Source: a virus
Virus record (IMG/VR): IMGVR_UViG_3300045119_000234
Coordinates: 1 to 42,321 of that record
DNA length: 42,321 nt
Reading direction: 5' to 3' (one strand)
This document shows positions 6,690 through 14,978 of the stretch, in pieces (position 1 is the stretch's first letter; every line of letters starts with the position of its first letter). The position numbers and the translations under genes were made by a program. The notes beneath the pieces are model-generated. The model was not told where the DNA came from. It was given only the letters and a program-made list of their open reading frames with translations, and searched no databases.

Positions 6690-8455
6690 TGATAGCTGTC
6701 CTGCTGCGCGAGACCGCCCATGACGGCGCCGGCCGCCGGCACGCCAACCGCGCCCCACTTGAAGCGGTTCTTGAGGAAGCGGTTGAACGCCTCCTGTTGG
6801 CCCAGCTTAGGCACATCCTCCAGGTATTTCGATGTGCTCTCGACCCACTGCGGCGTCGCCAGCTGGCCGCGGTCCACATAGCTCGGCGTCATGTACATGG
6901 TGCGCGCCCAGTCGGGCGGCGGCTTGCCGGCGTTATGGAACGCCTGCACCATGTCCTGATACATCACCTCGCGCGGCAGCTGCTGGCCGAAGCTGAGGCT
7001 GCCTTCACCAGGGATGTGCTGCGGGAAGTCCGGGTGCGTACCCTTGCTGGTCGCCCCGCCGGTGAGCCGCGTCATCGACAGACCGGACGAATTGGCCGGC
7101 GCGTTGAGTAGCGCCGGATCGGTGATCGCAGTGCGCACCGCGGTGACATCGGGCGTGCCGGGTATGCGGCTCTGGTCAACCGCGCGGATAAACTCCTGGC
7201 GCGCCGCATTGGGCTGGCTGTACAGCCAGGGCGCCAGCTTGGTGGAACCGACGCTCGGCGCCTGCGCCAGCCCGGCCATGCCGCGCAGCTGCTCGTTCAG
7301 CTCCTGCCGGCCGGCGCGCGTCATCGGCGCGTTGGGCAGCATCCGCCCCAGCGTCTCCCAGGTCTGATGCGAGAAATCACCGGACCGCGGGCTCATCGCG
7401 GTGTAGGCGCCGATCACATCGGTGCCGTATTTCTTGGCGTAACGCGCCGCACGGCTGGTAATCTCGTTAGCCTGCGCGGCATCGTTTGCCCAGCCCTGAT
7501 AGTTGCGCATGTAGCCGTGACCCCCGCGCAGCTCCAGCGGTATGGTCAGCGGGATGTTGTCGACACTGTGCAGCATTGGCCCGGCGGCGGTACGATCGCC
7601 AACCACCGGCATGATGAACTTGCCGGCCATATCGGTCGGCGTAACCGGAGGCGGCTGCGCCGGCATCGCGCCGGTCGTCTCGAAGGGAATATCCTCAAGC
7701 GGCCGCGTCAGCTTGCGGTCGGAGATACGGTGGAACATTTCGGGCTGCGGCCGTGCCAGCTCGAACGGACTGGTCGACGAGATGATGCGCTGCCCGAAGG
7801 TCGGCTGCACCAGCTTGCCGCCGATCGCACCCGCCGAGCCCTGCGGCAGGAACTTGTAGAGCGCCGAGGCGCGCTCGGCGACCCCAGGACCGAACCCGCC
7901 GAGCACCTGGGCGACGCGCTCGTTGGGCGTGCCTTCGTACAGCTTGCGGCCCAGCTCGGAAGTGATGCCGCTCGCCACGTTGTAGCCCAGCGTGCGCAGG
8001 AGGCCGGGCGCCACCCAATTCGCCGGGTTGCCGGCCACATGCCCGATGCTGGCGCCGACCCGGCCGCCTTCTGTCACGGGTTGTGGCAGCGCCCCGGTGA
8101 CGTTCTGCTCGAGCAGGTTCAGACCCTCCTCGCCGGTCGGCTGGGGTCTGTCATCGCCCATCTCGATCGCCGCCGCCTGTCCGCCGACCGCGGCGGTGTC
8201 GGCGAGCCCGCCCATGACGCCGCGCGGCAGCGAGCGGAGCGTGTCCATGACATCGTTGGGGCCGGCCGGCAGCACGGCGCGCTGTGGCGCCGCGTAGCGC
8301 CGCTGCACCCGCCCGGCGGCGAGGTCGAAGGCGTCGGGCTGGTAATCAGTCGACGCTATCTCGCCGAGCGCCTGGGGTCCGACCCTGATGCGAGCAGTCG
8401 GCTCGGCTCCGTACCCTTCCGGCAGCGGGTAATACTCGAGGTCATCATCGGCCAT
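6686..8455 (-). CDS. Large virion protein, possibly ejected with DNA
   Basis: A 589-aa protein that starts MADDDLEYYPLPEG. Residues about 60-170 are Gly/Ala-rich with possible amphipathic or membrane-active segments (VMGGLADTAAVGGQAAAIEM). The middle (about 310-400) is a folded-looking domain (GHGYMRNYQGWANDAAQANE, then GTDVIGAYTAMSPRSGDFSHQ). The last residues form a hydrophobic helix (WGAVGVPAAGAVMGGLAQ). The N-terminal style resembles the ejection-like protein at 31080-32885. No catalytic motif is recognised. ATG 8455 is chosen because the sequence upstream codes for an atypical peptide. It follows a 78-nt gap that holds a hairpin. Confidence 0.75.
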   Translation of the reverse strand: MADDDLEYYPLPEGYGAEPTARIRVGPQALGEIASTDYQPDAFDLAAGRVQRRYAAPQRAVLPAGPNDVMDTLRSLPRGVMGGLADTAAVGGQAAAIEMGDDRPQPTGEEGLNLLEQNVTGALPQPVTEGGRVGASIGHVAGNPANWVAPGLLRTLGYNVASGITSELGRKLYEGTPNERVAQVLGGFGPGVAERASALYKFLPQGSAGAIGGKLVQPTFGQRIISSTSPFELARPQPEMFHRISDRKLTRPLEDIPFETTGAMPAQPPPVTPTDMAGKFIMPVVGDRTAAGPMLHSVDNIPLTIPLELRGGHGYMRNYQGWANDAAQANEITSRAARYAKKYGTDVIGAYTAMSPRSGDFSHQTWETLGRMLPNAPMTRAGRQELNEQLRGMAGLAQAPSVGSTKLAPWLYSQPNAARQEFIRAVDQSRIPGTPDVTAVRTAITDPALLNAPANSSGLSMTRLTGGATSKGTHPDFPQHIPGEGSLSFGQQLPREVMYQDMVQAFHNAGKPPPDWARTMYMTPSYVDRGQLATPQWVESTSKYLEDVPKLGQQEAFNRFLKNRFKWGAVGVPAAGAVMGGLAQQDSYQ

Positions 8456-8497
8456 TGATGTCACCGCCGTTTGCGCGCAGTCGAACGCATTTGCACG

Positions 8498-8524
8498 CGC
8501 ATTTCGCATATGCGGCGAAATGCG
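8498..8524 (-). terminator. Perfect hairpin in late-operon gap
   Basis: CGCATTTCGC (8498-8507) and GCGAAATGCG (8515-8524) are perfect 10-bp arms around a 7-nt loop. A further direct copy of CGCATTT lies at 8486-8492. It fills much of the 78-nt gap (8456-8533) between two late genes. There is no T run on the minus strand, so attenuation or RNA processing is as likely as termination. Confidence 0.55.
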
Positions 8525-8533
8525 TCTCGCCGT

Positions 8534-9274
8534 TCACCAGTGCGGGATGAAGGCGCGGGTGCCGAACTCTAGCCGTCCTGGCGGCGGCTCGCCCGGTGGC
8601 GGCGCCTTGGCGACCACCAGCCGCGCCGGACGCCCCGTCAGGATGAAGCGCCCAGGCTCGGCGAGGAGCTGCAGGCCGCCCGGCGGCGGCGCCAGGGCGA
8701 TCGTCAAACCAGCGTCCGCGCCGAGCAGCCGGAACACGCCCGGCGTGACATGCAGCACAGTGCCGACCGGCGGCGCCAAGGCAACCGTCAAACCAGCGTC
8801 CGCACCGAGCAGCCGGAACACGCCCGGCGTGACGTGCAGCACGGCGGCGCCGGCCGAGGTCGTGAACAGCCCCGCCGGGCTGCCGGTCAGCGTGAATGCG
8901 CCCGGCGCCGCGGTCAGCCGGTAGGCCAGCCGGAGGGTGACCGTCAGGCTGGCCGGCAAGCCAATCAGCTGGAACACGCCCGGCGTGACGTGCAGCACGG
9001 CGGCACTGGCTGAGGTCGCGAACAGGCCGGCCGGGCTGCCGGTCAGCGTGAAGGCGCCGGGCACTGCGGTCAGCCGGTAGGCCAACCGCAGCGCCGCCGC
9101 TCTGCCGGACAGGGCGAAGCTGCCCGGCAGCAAGCCAATGCGGTCGGCGTAGGTCAGCGCGATCGGGCGGCCGGTCAGCCTGAAGGCGCCGGGCGCCGCA
9201 TCCAGGCCGAGCTGACCGTCCCAGTGCGCCTCGTCCCATTGCCCTACATCCCAGCGCTCGGGAACGCGCGTCAT
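8534..9274 (-). CDS. Repeat protein with eight PGxFxLxGxxAxL units and a WD-type N-terminal motif
   Basis: A 246-aa protein. The N-terminus carries RWDVGQWDEAHWDG (residues 7-20). The rest is eight copies of a short beta-like unit P-G-x-F-x-L-x-G-x-x-A-x-L (for example APGAFTLTGSPAGL and TPGVFRLLGADAGL). The DNA shows recent duplication: 8703-8758 and 8787-8842 match at 54 of 56 bases (28-aa unit), and a block near 8815-8940 is repeated near 8971-9096 (52-aa unit). Proteins of this kind may vary in repeat number. ATG 9274 overlaps the upstream stop by 4 nt. A surface-exposed virion role is inferred; no known family is recognised. Confidence 0.8.
   Translation of the reverse strand: MTRVPERWDVGQWDEAHWDGQLGLDAAPGAFRLTGRPIALTYADRIGLLPGSFALSGRAAALRLAYRLTAVPGAFTLTGSPAGLFATSASAAVLHVTPGVFQLIGLPASLTVTLRLAYRLTAAPGAFTLTGSPAGLFTTSAGAAVLHVTPGVFRLLGADAGLTVALAPPVGTVLHVTPGVFRLLGADAGLTIALAPPPGGLQLLAEPGRFILTGRPARLVVAKAPPPGEPPPGRLEFGTRAFIPHW
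8703..9096. repeat. Direct repeats inside the PGxFxLxG gene
   Basis: Two 56-bp copies (8703-8758, 8787-8842) differ at only two bases. A longer, more diverged block of about 126 bp near 8815-8940 recurs 156 bp further on near 8971-9096. All offsets are multiples of three, so copies can be gained or lost without breaking the frame. Confidence 0.85.
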
Positions 9275-9699
9275 GACAGCGTGAACGCCCCGATGACGTT
9301 GTCGAAGTCGACCGTGAAGTTGTCGCCGGCATTCGGCAGCGTGACGCTGGCGCCGGCATCGTAGAACCCGATCACCTTGTTGGCAGCCGAGCTGTTGTAG
9401 AGAATGACGTAGCGAAACGGCCCGATCCCGCCGGCCGCTGCCGTGAACACCGTATCTGCCAGCACCGCCGCGAAGGTGCCGGCTGTGGTCACGGCGCTGG
9501 TCACGGCCGGCGTGTTGCCGCCCGCGGTGTAGCCATTGGCCGCCGCGGGCGGCGGGTACACCGCGGCGGACCAGACTGTGTCCGAGGCCGGATTGGGCGC
9601 CGTGTTGGTCAGCGCCGCCTTGTAAACGCAAGTCTGCAGGTTATGGCTGCCCTTCGACACTTCGTCGATGAAGCTGTTGAACTTGACGAAGGCGGCCAT
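9271..9699 (-). CDS. Small virion protein, beta-rich, unknown
   Basis: A 142-aa protein rich in Ala, Thr, Val and Gly, without charged clusters. It starts with MAAFVKFNSFIDEVSKGSHN, then has alternating beta-strand-like segments (FRYVILYNSSAANKVIGFYD; ADTVFTAAAGGIGP). Similar-looking proteins occur near portal genes of other phages and are annotated as structural, though I cannot name a family. Its ATG shares one base with the upstream stop. Confidence 0.75.
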   Translation of the reverse strand: MAAFVKFNSFIDEVSKGSHNLQTCVYKAALTNTAPNPASDTVWSAAVYPPPAAANGYTAGGNTPAVTSAVTTAGTFAAVLADTVFTAAAGGIGPFRYVILYNSSAANKVIGFYDAGASVTLPNAGDNFTVDFDNVIGAFTLS

Positions 9700-9911
9700 C
9701 AGCGCGTTCTCCGCAAGGTCGCACGGCGCTTAGTCATCTCGTCGTAGAGCGCGATGAATTCATCATCGGGGATTTGGGCTACATCCAGCTCAAGCACCAA
9801 GAGCTGCAGCCGCCGGATCATACCGATCAGCTGCCTGATTTCGCTGCCGACGAAGACCGCGCGGTCATCCTTGGAGCGCTCATACATCTCGTCGAGCTGC
9901 TCGCTGGTCAT
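9699..9911 (-). CDS. Small coiled-coil protein, unknown
   Basis: A 70-aa, highly charged helical protein: MTSEQLDEMYERSKDDRAVF at the N-terminus, a leucine-rich centre (MIRRLQLLVLELDVAQ) and a basic end (TKRRATLRRTR). The start shares one base with the portal stop, so it is translationally coupled to the portal. Function unknown. Confidence 0.75.
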   Translation of the reverse strand: MTSEQLDEMYERSKDDRAVFVGSEIRQLIGMIRRLQLLVLELDVAQIPDDEFIALYDEMTKRRATLRRTR

Positions 9912-12283
9912 CAGAACGGCCTCGCCGGTGGTGCCGGCGGTCGCATCGCCGCGGCCTGATGCGCCTGCGTGCGCGCCGCCAGCTCGCGCTGCTTCATCAG
10001 CGCCTCGGTCTCCTTGGCGCGCGCCTGGGCGAACTTGCCGAGCATGTCGGCCTGATGCGCCTGCCCCTCGGCCATGCTCTGCAGGTTGCTCTGGCGCGCC
10101 TTGGCCTGCTCAGCGGCGCCGCGGCTGTTCAGCTCGAGCATCTTGAGCTTCTCGTTGGATGCGATCTGCATTTGCGTGTGCTGGTCCTTCATCTGCAGCT
10201 CTTGCTGCTTGAGCGCATTGGCGGCCTGATCCTGCTGCGCCTGCCGCTGCTGCTTGAGCTGCTCGATCTGCAGCGCGGTCTTGTTCTGCAGGGTCGCCGG
10301 GTCGTCGCCGCGCGGCTGCTGCGCCTGCTGCTTGGTCGTCTCGGCGAACTCGTCGATCGCGCCGTCGAGCGAACGGCCGGTGCGGTATGGCTTGACGCTG
10401 AACTTGAGCAGCTCGGAACAGAACGGCGCGGACTGCGGCGCGGCCGCCACCATCTGCGCCAGCTGCGGCAACAGCGTGCCGAGCACCTGCACGAATTCGT
10501 TGGTGCGCTGCTTCTCGGCGTTCTCGTCGACGACGATGGTGCTGTCGGTTTCGATATCGAGGGTGAAGGCGCGCGAGCGGCAATCCTTGAGGAACGCCAG
10601 CACCTGCTCGATCGTCGGCTGCTCGGTCAGCCGCTTGATCGCGTCCTGGCCGGACTGGATCAGCTGCTGGCCCTGCTGCTTCATCTGCGCGGCGCCGTCC
10701 GGGTTCTGCTGCGCCATCTGCTGCGCCTGCGGCAGCTGCTGCAGCATTTGCATGGCCTTCTGCTGGTCCGCCATCTGCTTGCCGATGTCGGTGATCTGCT
10801 GCTGCTGCATCTGCTGCGTCGGCAGCTGCGTCTGGCTCATCTCAATAATGGTGTCGGCGCTGAACTTCTCGGTGATGATGTCCGAGGTGATGATCACCAA
10901 GTCCTTGGCCAGCCGCGCCAGCTCGTTCTGCTTGTCGTGGACGCGGCTCGAGCCGAATTGCGTCTTCAGCTCCTGCGCGCCGAGCGTCTCGCGCGCGTCG
11001 GTGGCGCCGCGCATGATGTCGGACAATCCCATGATCTGGTAGACATCCTCGATCACCTGCTTGCGCAGGTCGACGAGCGTCGTCACCACCTGCGCGATCA
11101 TGTCGATCGGCAGCCAGATGATTACTTCCTTGCTGCCGCCGAAGGCGGCCCAATTGCTGATCGGGACCAGAACGCGCCCGGGCGACTTGATGGCGACCGC
11201 GGTGTTGACCGCGTCGGCAATCTCGGCGCCGCCGGCCGGATAGAACCCCTTGGCCTCGAGCACGTCACTGAGCGCGTGGATGCGCCCGGTCAGCATGTCA
11301 ATCTCGTCGAGCTGGTCCTTGTACTGCAGCACGTCCGGCACGGGCACCAGCGAGCGCCGTTGCATGGTGCCATAGGCTGGTCGCGGACACGGGAAGAAAT
11401 CCTGCAAGTCGAGGTGCGGATCGTCCTCGTCGAGGATGTCCTCGGCGCCCTGCGCCACCCAGACTACGCGGCGCTCGTTCTTGTTCCAGATTTCCCAGAA
11501 CTTCGCCCGCTCGCGGTTGTCAGCGCCGCCGATGCTCTGCACGTCCTTGTCGACGCGGTACTCGGCGTCTTGATACGCATCGCCGGAATGCTCGTAGAAC
11601 CGCGTGCGCGCCTCGTCGCGGGTCAGGTAGGAGGCGGCCGCGACCCACCAGACCTCCTGCCAGCTGCGCGATATGCTGTGCAGGAAGTCACCGCGCTGCT
11701 TGAAGTCGTAGCAGACCCGCTCATGCCGCGAGTAATATCCTGCGTCCTTGCCCTTGCCGCTCTCGTAGCGGCACCAGATCACGCCGCGGGAGGCGAGCGC
11801 CAGATCGTCGCGCGCCTGGATCATAACATCGTTAACATGGCCGATGTCGAAGGCGACGGTGCAGCAGCGCTCGAGCAGCTCGGAGGCGGCTTGGTAGACC
11901 GGCCGCCGGTCCTTGAACTTGGTTACCACCACCGGCAATGGCGGCGTGGCGTAGATCGCCGGCTTGAGCACCTCACAGTTCGACCAGAACAGCTGGAACT
12001 CCTTGTTGCGCGCCATGTTGGCGAGCCGCGCCAGGGAGGCGTAGCGCTCGTCAATGCGGTCGCAATGCGTGTTCCAGTCCTTGAACGCAGTCTCGCTCTC
12101 CTCCAGCAGGTTGAGCCACGCCAGCGCCTTGCGCGGCTCGATCGCCGGATTGTACTCCTGGTCGTCGTGACGAACGTCGTCGTCGTGCGGCGGCGGCGCC
12201 GTCAGCGGCCGCGGATCGCTGCGCGCCGCGTATGAACCGAGCGGTGGCTTGGAGCCCGGCGGCCGTCGCGGCTTACGCGCCAT
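9911..12283 (-). CDS. Portal protein (P22-like, large)
   Basis: A 790-aa protein directly after TerL, with GAGGG upstream of its ATG. Length and position fit the large portal proteins of P22-like podoviruses, which form the dodecameric DNA entry vertex. The N-terminal 400 residues are the globular body (EESETAFKDWNTHCDRIDER; FWSNCEVLKPAIYATPPLPV). The C-terminal half has long Gln-rich helices (about 485-560 and 670-790: QMQQQQITDIGKQMADQQKA), which would form the barrel. The portal assignment rests on context, length and overall pattern; a fold search would settle it. Confidence 0.85.
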   Translation of the reverse strand: MARKPRRPPGSKPPLGSYAARSDPRPLTAPPPHDDDVRHDDQEYNPAIEPRKALAWLNLLEESETAFKDWNTHCDRIDERYASLARLANMARNKEFQLFWSNCEVLKPAIYATPPLPVVVTKFKDRRPVYQAASELLERCCTVAFDIGHVNDVMIQARDDLALASRGVIWCRYESGKGKDAGYYSRHERVCYDFKQRGDFLHSISRSWQEVWWVAAASYLTRDEARTRFYEHSGDAYQDAEYRVDKDVQSIGGADNRERAKFWEIWNKNERRVVWVAQGAEDILDEDDPHLDLQDFFPCPRPAYGTMQRRSLVPVPDVLQYKDQLDEIDMLTGRIHALSDVLEAKGFYPAGGAEIADAVNTAVAIKSPGRVLVPISNWAAFGGSKEVIIWLPIDMIAQVVTTLVDLRKQVIEDVYQIMGLSDIMRGATDARETLGAQELKTQFGSSRVHDKQNELARLAKDLVIITSDIITEKFSADTIIEMSQTQLPTQQMQQQQITDIGKQMADQQKAMQMLQQLPQAQQMAQQNPDGAAQMKQQGQQLIQSGQDAIKRLTEQPTIEQVLAFLKDCRSRAFTLDIETDSTIVVDENAEKQRTNEFVQVLGTLLPQLAQMVAAAPQSAPFCSELLKFSVKPYRTGRSLDGAIDEFAETTKQQAQQPRGDDPATLQNKTALQIEQLKQQRQAQQDQAANALKQQELQMKDQHTQMQIASNEKLKMLELNSRGAAEQAKARQSNLQSMAEGQAHQADMLGKFAQARAKETEALMKQRELAARTQAHQAAAMRPPAPPARPF

Positions 12284-12290
12284 GCGTCCC

Positions 12291-13649
12291 TCACAAGCGC
12301 ATACCCTTGCGCGGCTCCTCCGGCGGCGGAATTGTCCAGCCGGTGCGTTTCGGCGGCACTATCACACGGGTCGGGGCCGGCCGCCATGCAAGCGAGAGGT
12401 AGCGGAACGCATCGGCCTTGTCGCTGGTCCAGTCATGGAGCGGGCTGGCTCGGAACGCCTTCTTGTCGTCGTCCCACTCCCTTCTGTGCTGCTCCAGAGC
12501 GGCCATGCCGGCCTCGCATCGGGGATGAAATACGCACAGAGGAAGCGTGCGTCGCGCCGCATTGATGCCGTCATCGATCGATGCTGCGCGCACCAGCATC
12601 GGTTTAAGCCCAAGGCGCTGCATGGTCTCCACCCGGGTGCGTCCAGAGCCCCACTCCCTGACCTTGGCATCCTGCGGCACCCAATCGTTACCGCGGCCCC
12701 AGCCATGCACCCGCTCGCGCTCCTCGACCTGGGCGAGGTAATGCTCGATGCCAACGCCCGACGCCGAATAGACATCAAGCAGCACGACCTGGGCGCCCTG
12801 CACCTGGAACCACCAGATCGCGGTGTCGTCGCGCACGCCCAAGTCCCAAGCCCGATCGACTGGCGCGTCGGGCAGGGCCTCAACCGGCAGCACGCGGCCC
12901 TCCTTGCGCACGGCCGCCATTTCGTTTGCGTAGAACGCGCCGAGCACGGCCGCGGCCCAGTCGCACATGTACTCCTGGCGGAATTGGGCGCCGCCGGCAT
13001 CCTCGCCATATAGCGCCTTGTACTCGGCGAGCGCCGCCTCGAGCTGCGCCGTGCTAAGCGAGTCAGTGTCGACCGCGGTGAGCAGCTCGGCGAACCAGCC
13101 GGGTGAACTGGAGGCGTGCTTGAACATCTCCCAGGCGTGGTTGCGGCCGCGCGGCGTGGTGATGAACACCGCCCAGCCATCATTCTCCTCGACCATCGGG
13201 CGGTGATAGGCCCAGGCGCTCGGATTGCTGAGCGCGTGCTCGGAATAGGTGATGCCGGCGACGCCGGCGCCGACCGTGGCGTCGTAGCGATCGGAGCCGA
13301 TCACCTGCCAAGTGCTGCCGTTTACGAAACGAATAAACATTTCGTTATCGTTGGTGTTCGTCCGCAGCTCGTGCGGGAACGCCTCGTCGATGCGGCGCTT
13401 GCCGCTGTGGGCGTTCACCGCAGTCCAGATTGCCTTGCGGCCCTGGTTATATTCCGGCAGGCAATGCCAATAGTTGCCGACCCGTTGCGCCGCGGCGACG
13501 GCGGCGTAGTGCAGCGCCACCTCATCCTTGCCGGCGCGCCGATGCCAGATCGCGATCGCCCGCTTGCCGCCGTCCTGCAGATAGCGCCACAGCCTCAGCT
13601 GGTGCGGCCGCGGCAGCCAGCCGTCATGAGGCAGGACGATGTCGATCAT
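12291..13649 (-). CDS. terL: Terminase large subunit
   Basis: A 452-aa packaging motor. The ATPase domain has an arginine-style Walker A, WHRRAGKD (Lys41), and a Walker B ending in an acidic residue at GITYSEHAL (Glu137), followed by a coupling motif FITTPRGRN (162-170). The nuclease domain starts at AWDLGVRDDTAIWW (Asp269, Asp274), with a C-terminal acidic segment DWTSDKADAFRY. It cuts concatemeric DNA and pumps it through the portal encoded 7 nt downstream. ATG 13649 has only a weak GGAC tract upstream. The family suggests headful or cohesive-end packaging cannot be told apart from this alone. Confidence 0.93.
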   Translation of the reverse strand: MIDIVLPHDGWLPRPHQLRLWRYLQDGGKRAIAIWHRRAGKDEVALHYAAVAAAQRVGNYWHCLPEYNQGRKAIWTAVNAHSGKRRIDEAFPHELRTNTNDNEMFIRFVNGSTWQVIGSDRYDATVGAGVAGITYSEHALSNPSAWAYHRPMVEENDGWAVFITTPRGRNHAWEMFKHASSSPGWFAELLTAVDTDSLSTAQLEAALAEYKALYGEDAGGAQFRQEYMCDWAAAVLGAFYANEMAAVRKEGRVLPVEALPDAPVDRAWDLGVRDDTAIWWFQVQGAQVVLLDVYSASGVGIEHYLAQVEERERVHGWGRGNDWVPQDAKVREWGSGRTRVETMQRLGLKPMLVRAASIDDGINAARRTLPLCVFHPRCEAGMAALEQHRREWDDDKKAFRASPLHDWTSDKADAFRYLSLAWRPAPTRVIVPPKRTGWTIPPPEEPRKGMRL

Positions 13650-13667
13650 CTGGTCCGTGACGCGGGT

Positions 13668-14234
13668 TCAATGGTTGGTCGACTGCCGCTGCTCCGCGCG
13701 CAGCTCCGCCATCACCTGATCGAGCGCGACAATGAAACCGGCAACCACCTCGGGGAGGAGCCGGCAGGCGCGCTCCATAATCTCATCGGGCGCCTCGGCC
13801 AATATCGCCGACATCATGCGCGACAACGCCAACAGGCCGACCAGACGCGGCTGCCCTGTCATCGCCTCACCCATCGGCCCGAGCAGCTCGAATACCTGCG
13901 CTCCCTCCTCGATCGTCAGCTCGAAGTGGCTATCGTTGACCATGCCCGGAAACGGCTTACGGCGCGGGCCGCGGCCGAACGCCTTGTCGAGCATGGCGAT
14001 ATTGCCGCGCAGCAGCCCCGGCAGATCGCGCACCCAATCGGCTCTCGTCTCCGGATTGGACGGGCCGAGCAGCATCGCCATCGAATGCGCCAGCGCGTGC
14101 AGCCCGACCAGATAACAAGTCTGCGGATGTCGCGCGAACACCTCATTGATCTTCGTGATGATGCCATCGATCGCGGCCTGATAGTCGCCGCGGGTATGCT
14201 TAGTAACGAAGCTGTCCTTGTTTACTTGCGCCAT
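13668..14234 (-). CDS. Helical protein upstream of terL, unknown
   Basis: A 188-aa, mostly helical protein (ALAHSMAMLLGPSNPETRAD; VFELLGPMGEAMTGQPRLVG). ATG 14234 is chosen because GGAG lies six bases upstream within the recurring leader GATTGGAGC; a TTG at 14246 is in frame but lies inside that Shine-Dalgarno. Its place between a small-terminase candidate and TerL suggests a packaging role, but no family or motif is recognised. Confidence 0.75.
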   Translation of the reverse strand: MAQVNKDSFVTKHTRGDYQAAIDGIITKINEVFARHPQTCYLVGLHALAHSMAMLLGPSNPETRADWVRDLPGLLRGNIAMLDKAFGRGPRRKPFPGMVNDSHFELTIEEGAQVFELLGPMGEAMTGQPRLVGLLALSRMMSAILAEAPDEIMERACRLLPEVVAGFIVALDQVMAELRAEQRQSTNH

Positions 14235-14246
14235 GTCGTGCTCCAA

Positions 14247-14507
14247 TCACTTCGCTGGCTTGGTTGGTTTACTTCCTTCGATGATATTCCTGATAGTTAT
14301 TCTGATGTCGCCCTCACCACCGGCGCCGGTCAGCGGCTGTGATGGTTTGCCCCAGCCGCGATCTAACAGAACCTGACACGCGGCGACGCGCGCGTTCTCA
14401 TTCTTGCTCGCCTTGGCGATGCCGCCGAGGATGCGAATTGCCTGCTCGGTGTAACCGCGCGCAAACGACCGGACATCCAACATTGTTCGAGGTTTAGACT
14501 TAGACAC
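14247..14507 (-). CDS. Candidate small terminase-like protein
   Basis: An 86-aa protein with the pattern SFARGYTEQAIRILGGIAKA then ENARVAACQVLLDRGWGKPS, which I associate with small proteins encoded just upstream of large terminases. The role (DNA recognition for packaging) is inferred from that position and pattern only. The start is probably GTG 14507, five bases after the upstream stop; ATG 14483 is an alternative that loses eight residues. Confidence 0.6.
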   Translation of the reverse strand: MSKSKPRTMLDVRSFARGYTEQAIRILGGIAKASKNENARVAACQVLLDRGWGKPSQPLTGAGGEGDIRITIRNIIEGSKPTKPAK

Positions 14508-14512
14508 TTAGC

Positions 14513-14902
14513 TCAGGGACTTGCCCCCTCCCTCTTCAGCCGCGCCAATCGCGACGTTGAACGCTTGCGCGCGGTCTTGAGCGACGCCCTGAGCTTCCTG
14601 TTCTCATCACGCAAACGACTCACCTCGCGCTCGATCCAGCCGCCGTGGATAAACTCCGAAACCGTTTCGCCCTGCTGTCCTATGCCGCTCCGCCACTGCC
14701 CGCAATGATGCTGCAGCGACACCGCAACCCAAACCGGATGCAGGCTGCACTGCAGCGTACCGTATGGCGACTTGGCGCGCACCGCGCTGGCGAGGTCGTA
14801 GACGCTGTAGGTGTCGCCTCGGTATTCAGACCTCCAGTCGGGCGGCGGAATACGCACACAATGCTCGCACGTCAGACACGGCCGCTTGCTGCTCTCGCTC
14901 AT
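14513..14902 (-). CDS. Small Cys-rich, coiled-coil protein; first gene of the late operon
   Basis: A 129-aa protein. The N-terminus has Cys9, Cys12 and Cys15 (CLTCEHC) and further Cys/His residues in LQCSLHP and LQHHCGQW, a likely zinc-binding module. The C-terminus is a basic coiled coil (REVSRLRDENRKLRASLKTA). It is the promoter-proximal gene of the whole virion operon, and a TCACACAATGTGA palindrome lies 12 bases upstream of its ATG. It could be a late regulator or packaging accessory; nothing proves either. Confidence 0.75.
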   Translation of the reverse strand: MSESSKRPCLTCEHCVRIPPPDWRSEYRGDTYSVYDLASAVRAKSPYGTLQCSLHPVWVAVSLQHHCGQWRSGIGQQGETVSEFIHGGWIEREVSRLRDENRKLRASLKTARKRSTSRLARLKREGASP

Positions 14903-14914
14903 GCCTGCGAACCA

Positions 14915-14927
14915 TCACACAATGTGA
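14915..14927. promoter_or_regulatory. Operator-like palindrome in front of the late operon
   Basis: TCACA-CAA-TGTGA is a perfect palindrome with 5-bp arms and a 3-bp spacer. It lies 13 bases upstream of the first late gene. The same arms and spacing recur at 15706-15718, and with one mismatch at 27435-27447. A repressor or activator encoded by the phage is the likely ligand; this is inferred. Confidence 0.65.
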
Positions 14928-14928
14928 A

Positions 14929-14950
14929 GCGGCGCGCAACCGCGCGCCGC
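14929..14950 (-). terminator. Strong GC hairpin between the XRE regulator gene and the late operon
   Basis: GCGGCGCGC (14929-14937) and GCGCGCCGC (14942-14950) form a perfect 9-bp stem with loop AACC. A second inverted repeat, TTGCGTTT (14952-14959) with AAACGCAA (14981-14988), lies beside it; the first arm can also pair with AAACGCA at 14969-14975. These alternative stems upstream of the late genes suggest termination or attenuation of leftward transcription from the early promoter region. Confidence 0.6.
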
Positions 14951-14978
14951 CTTGCGTTTGGAACCTCGAAACGCAGTC

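Noticed and set aside
8703-9096. Direct repeats considered as a diversity-generating retroelement template/variable pair
   Set aside because: No reverse transcriptase gene and no adenine-specific substitution pattern; the copies are ordinary in-frame tandem duplications.
9959-12235. Long plus-strand open frame of 758 aa opposite the portal gene
   Set aside because: Leu/Arg/Ala-rich mirror of the GC-rich portal codons; no motif, and it crosses an established gene. The same holds for the long opposite frames at 3349-4533, 7367-8458, 33074-34711 and 37288-38895.
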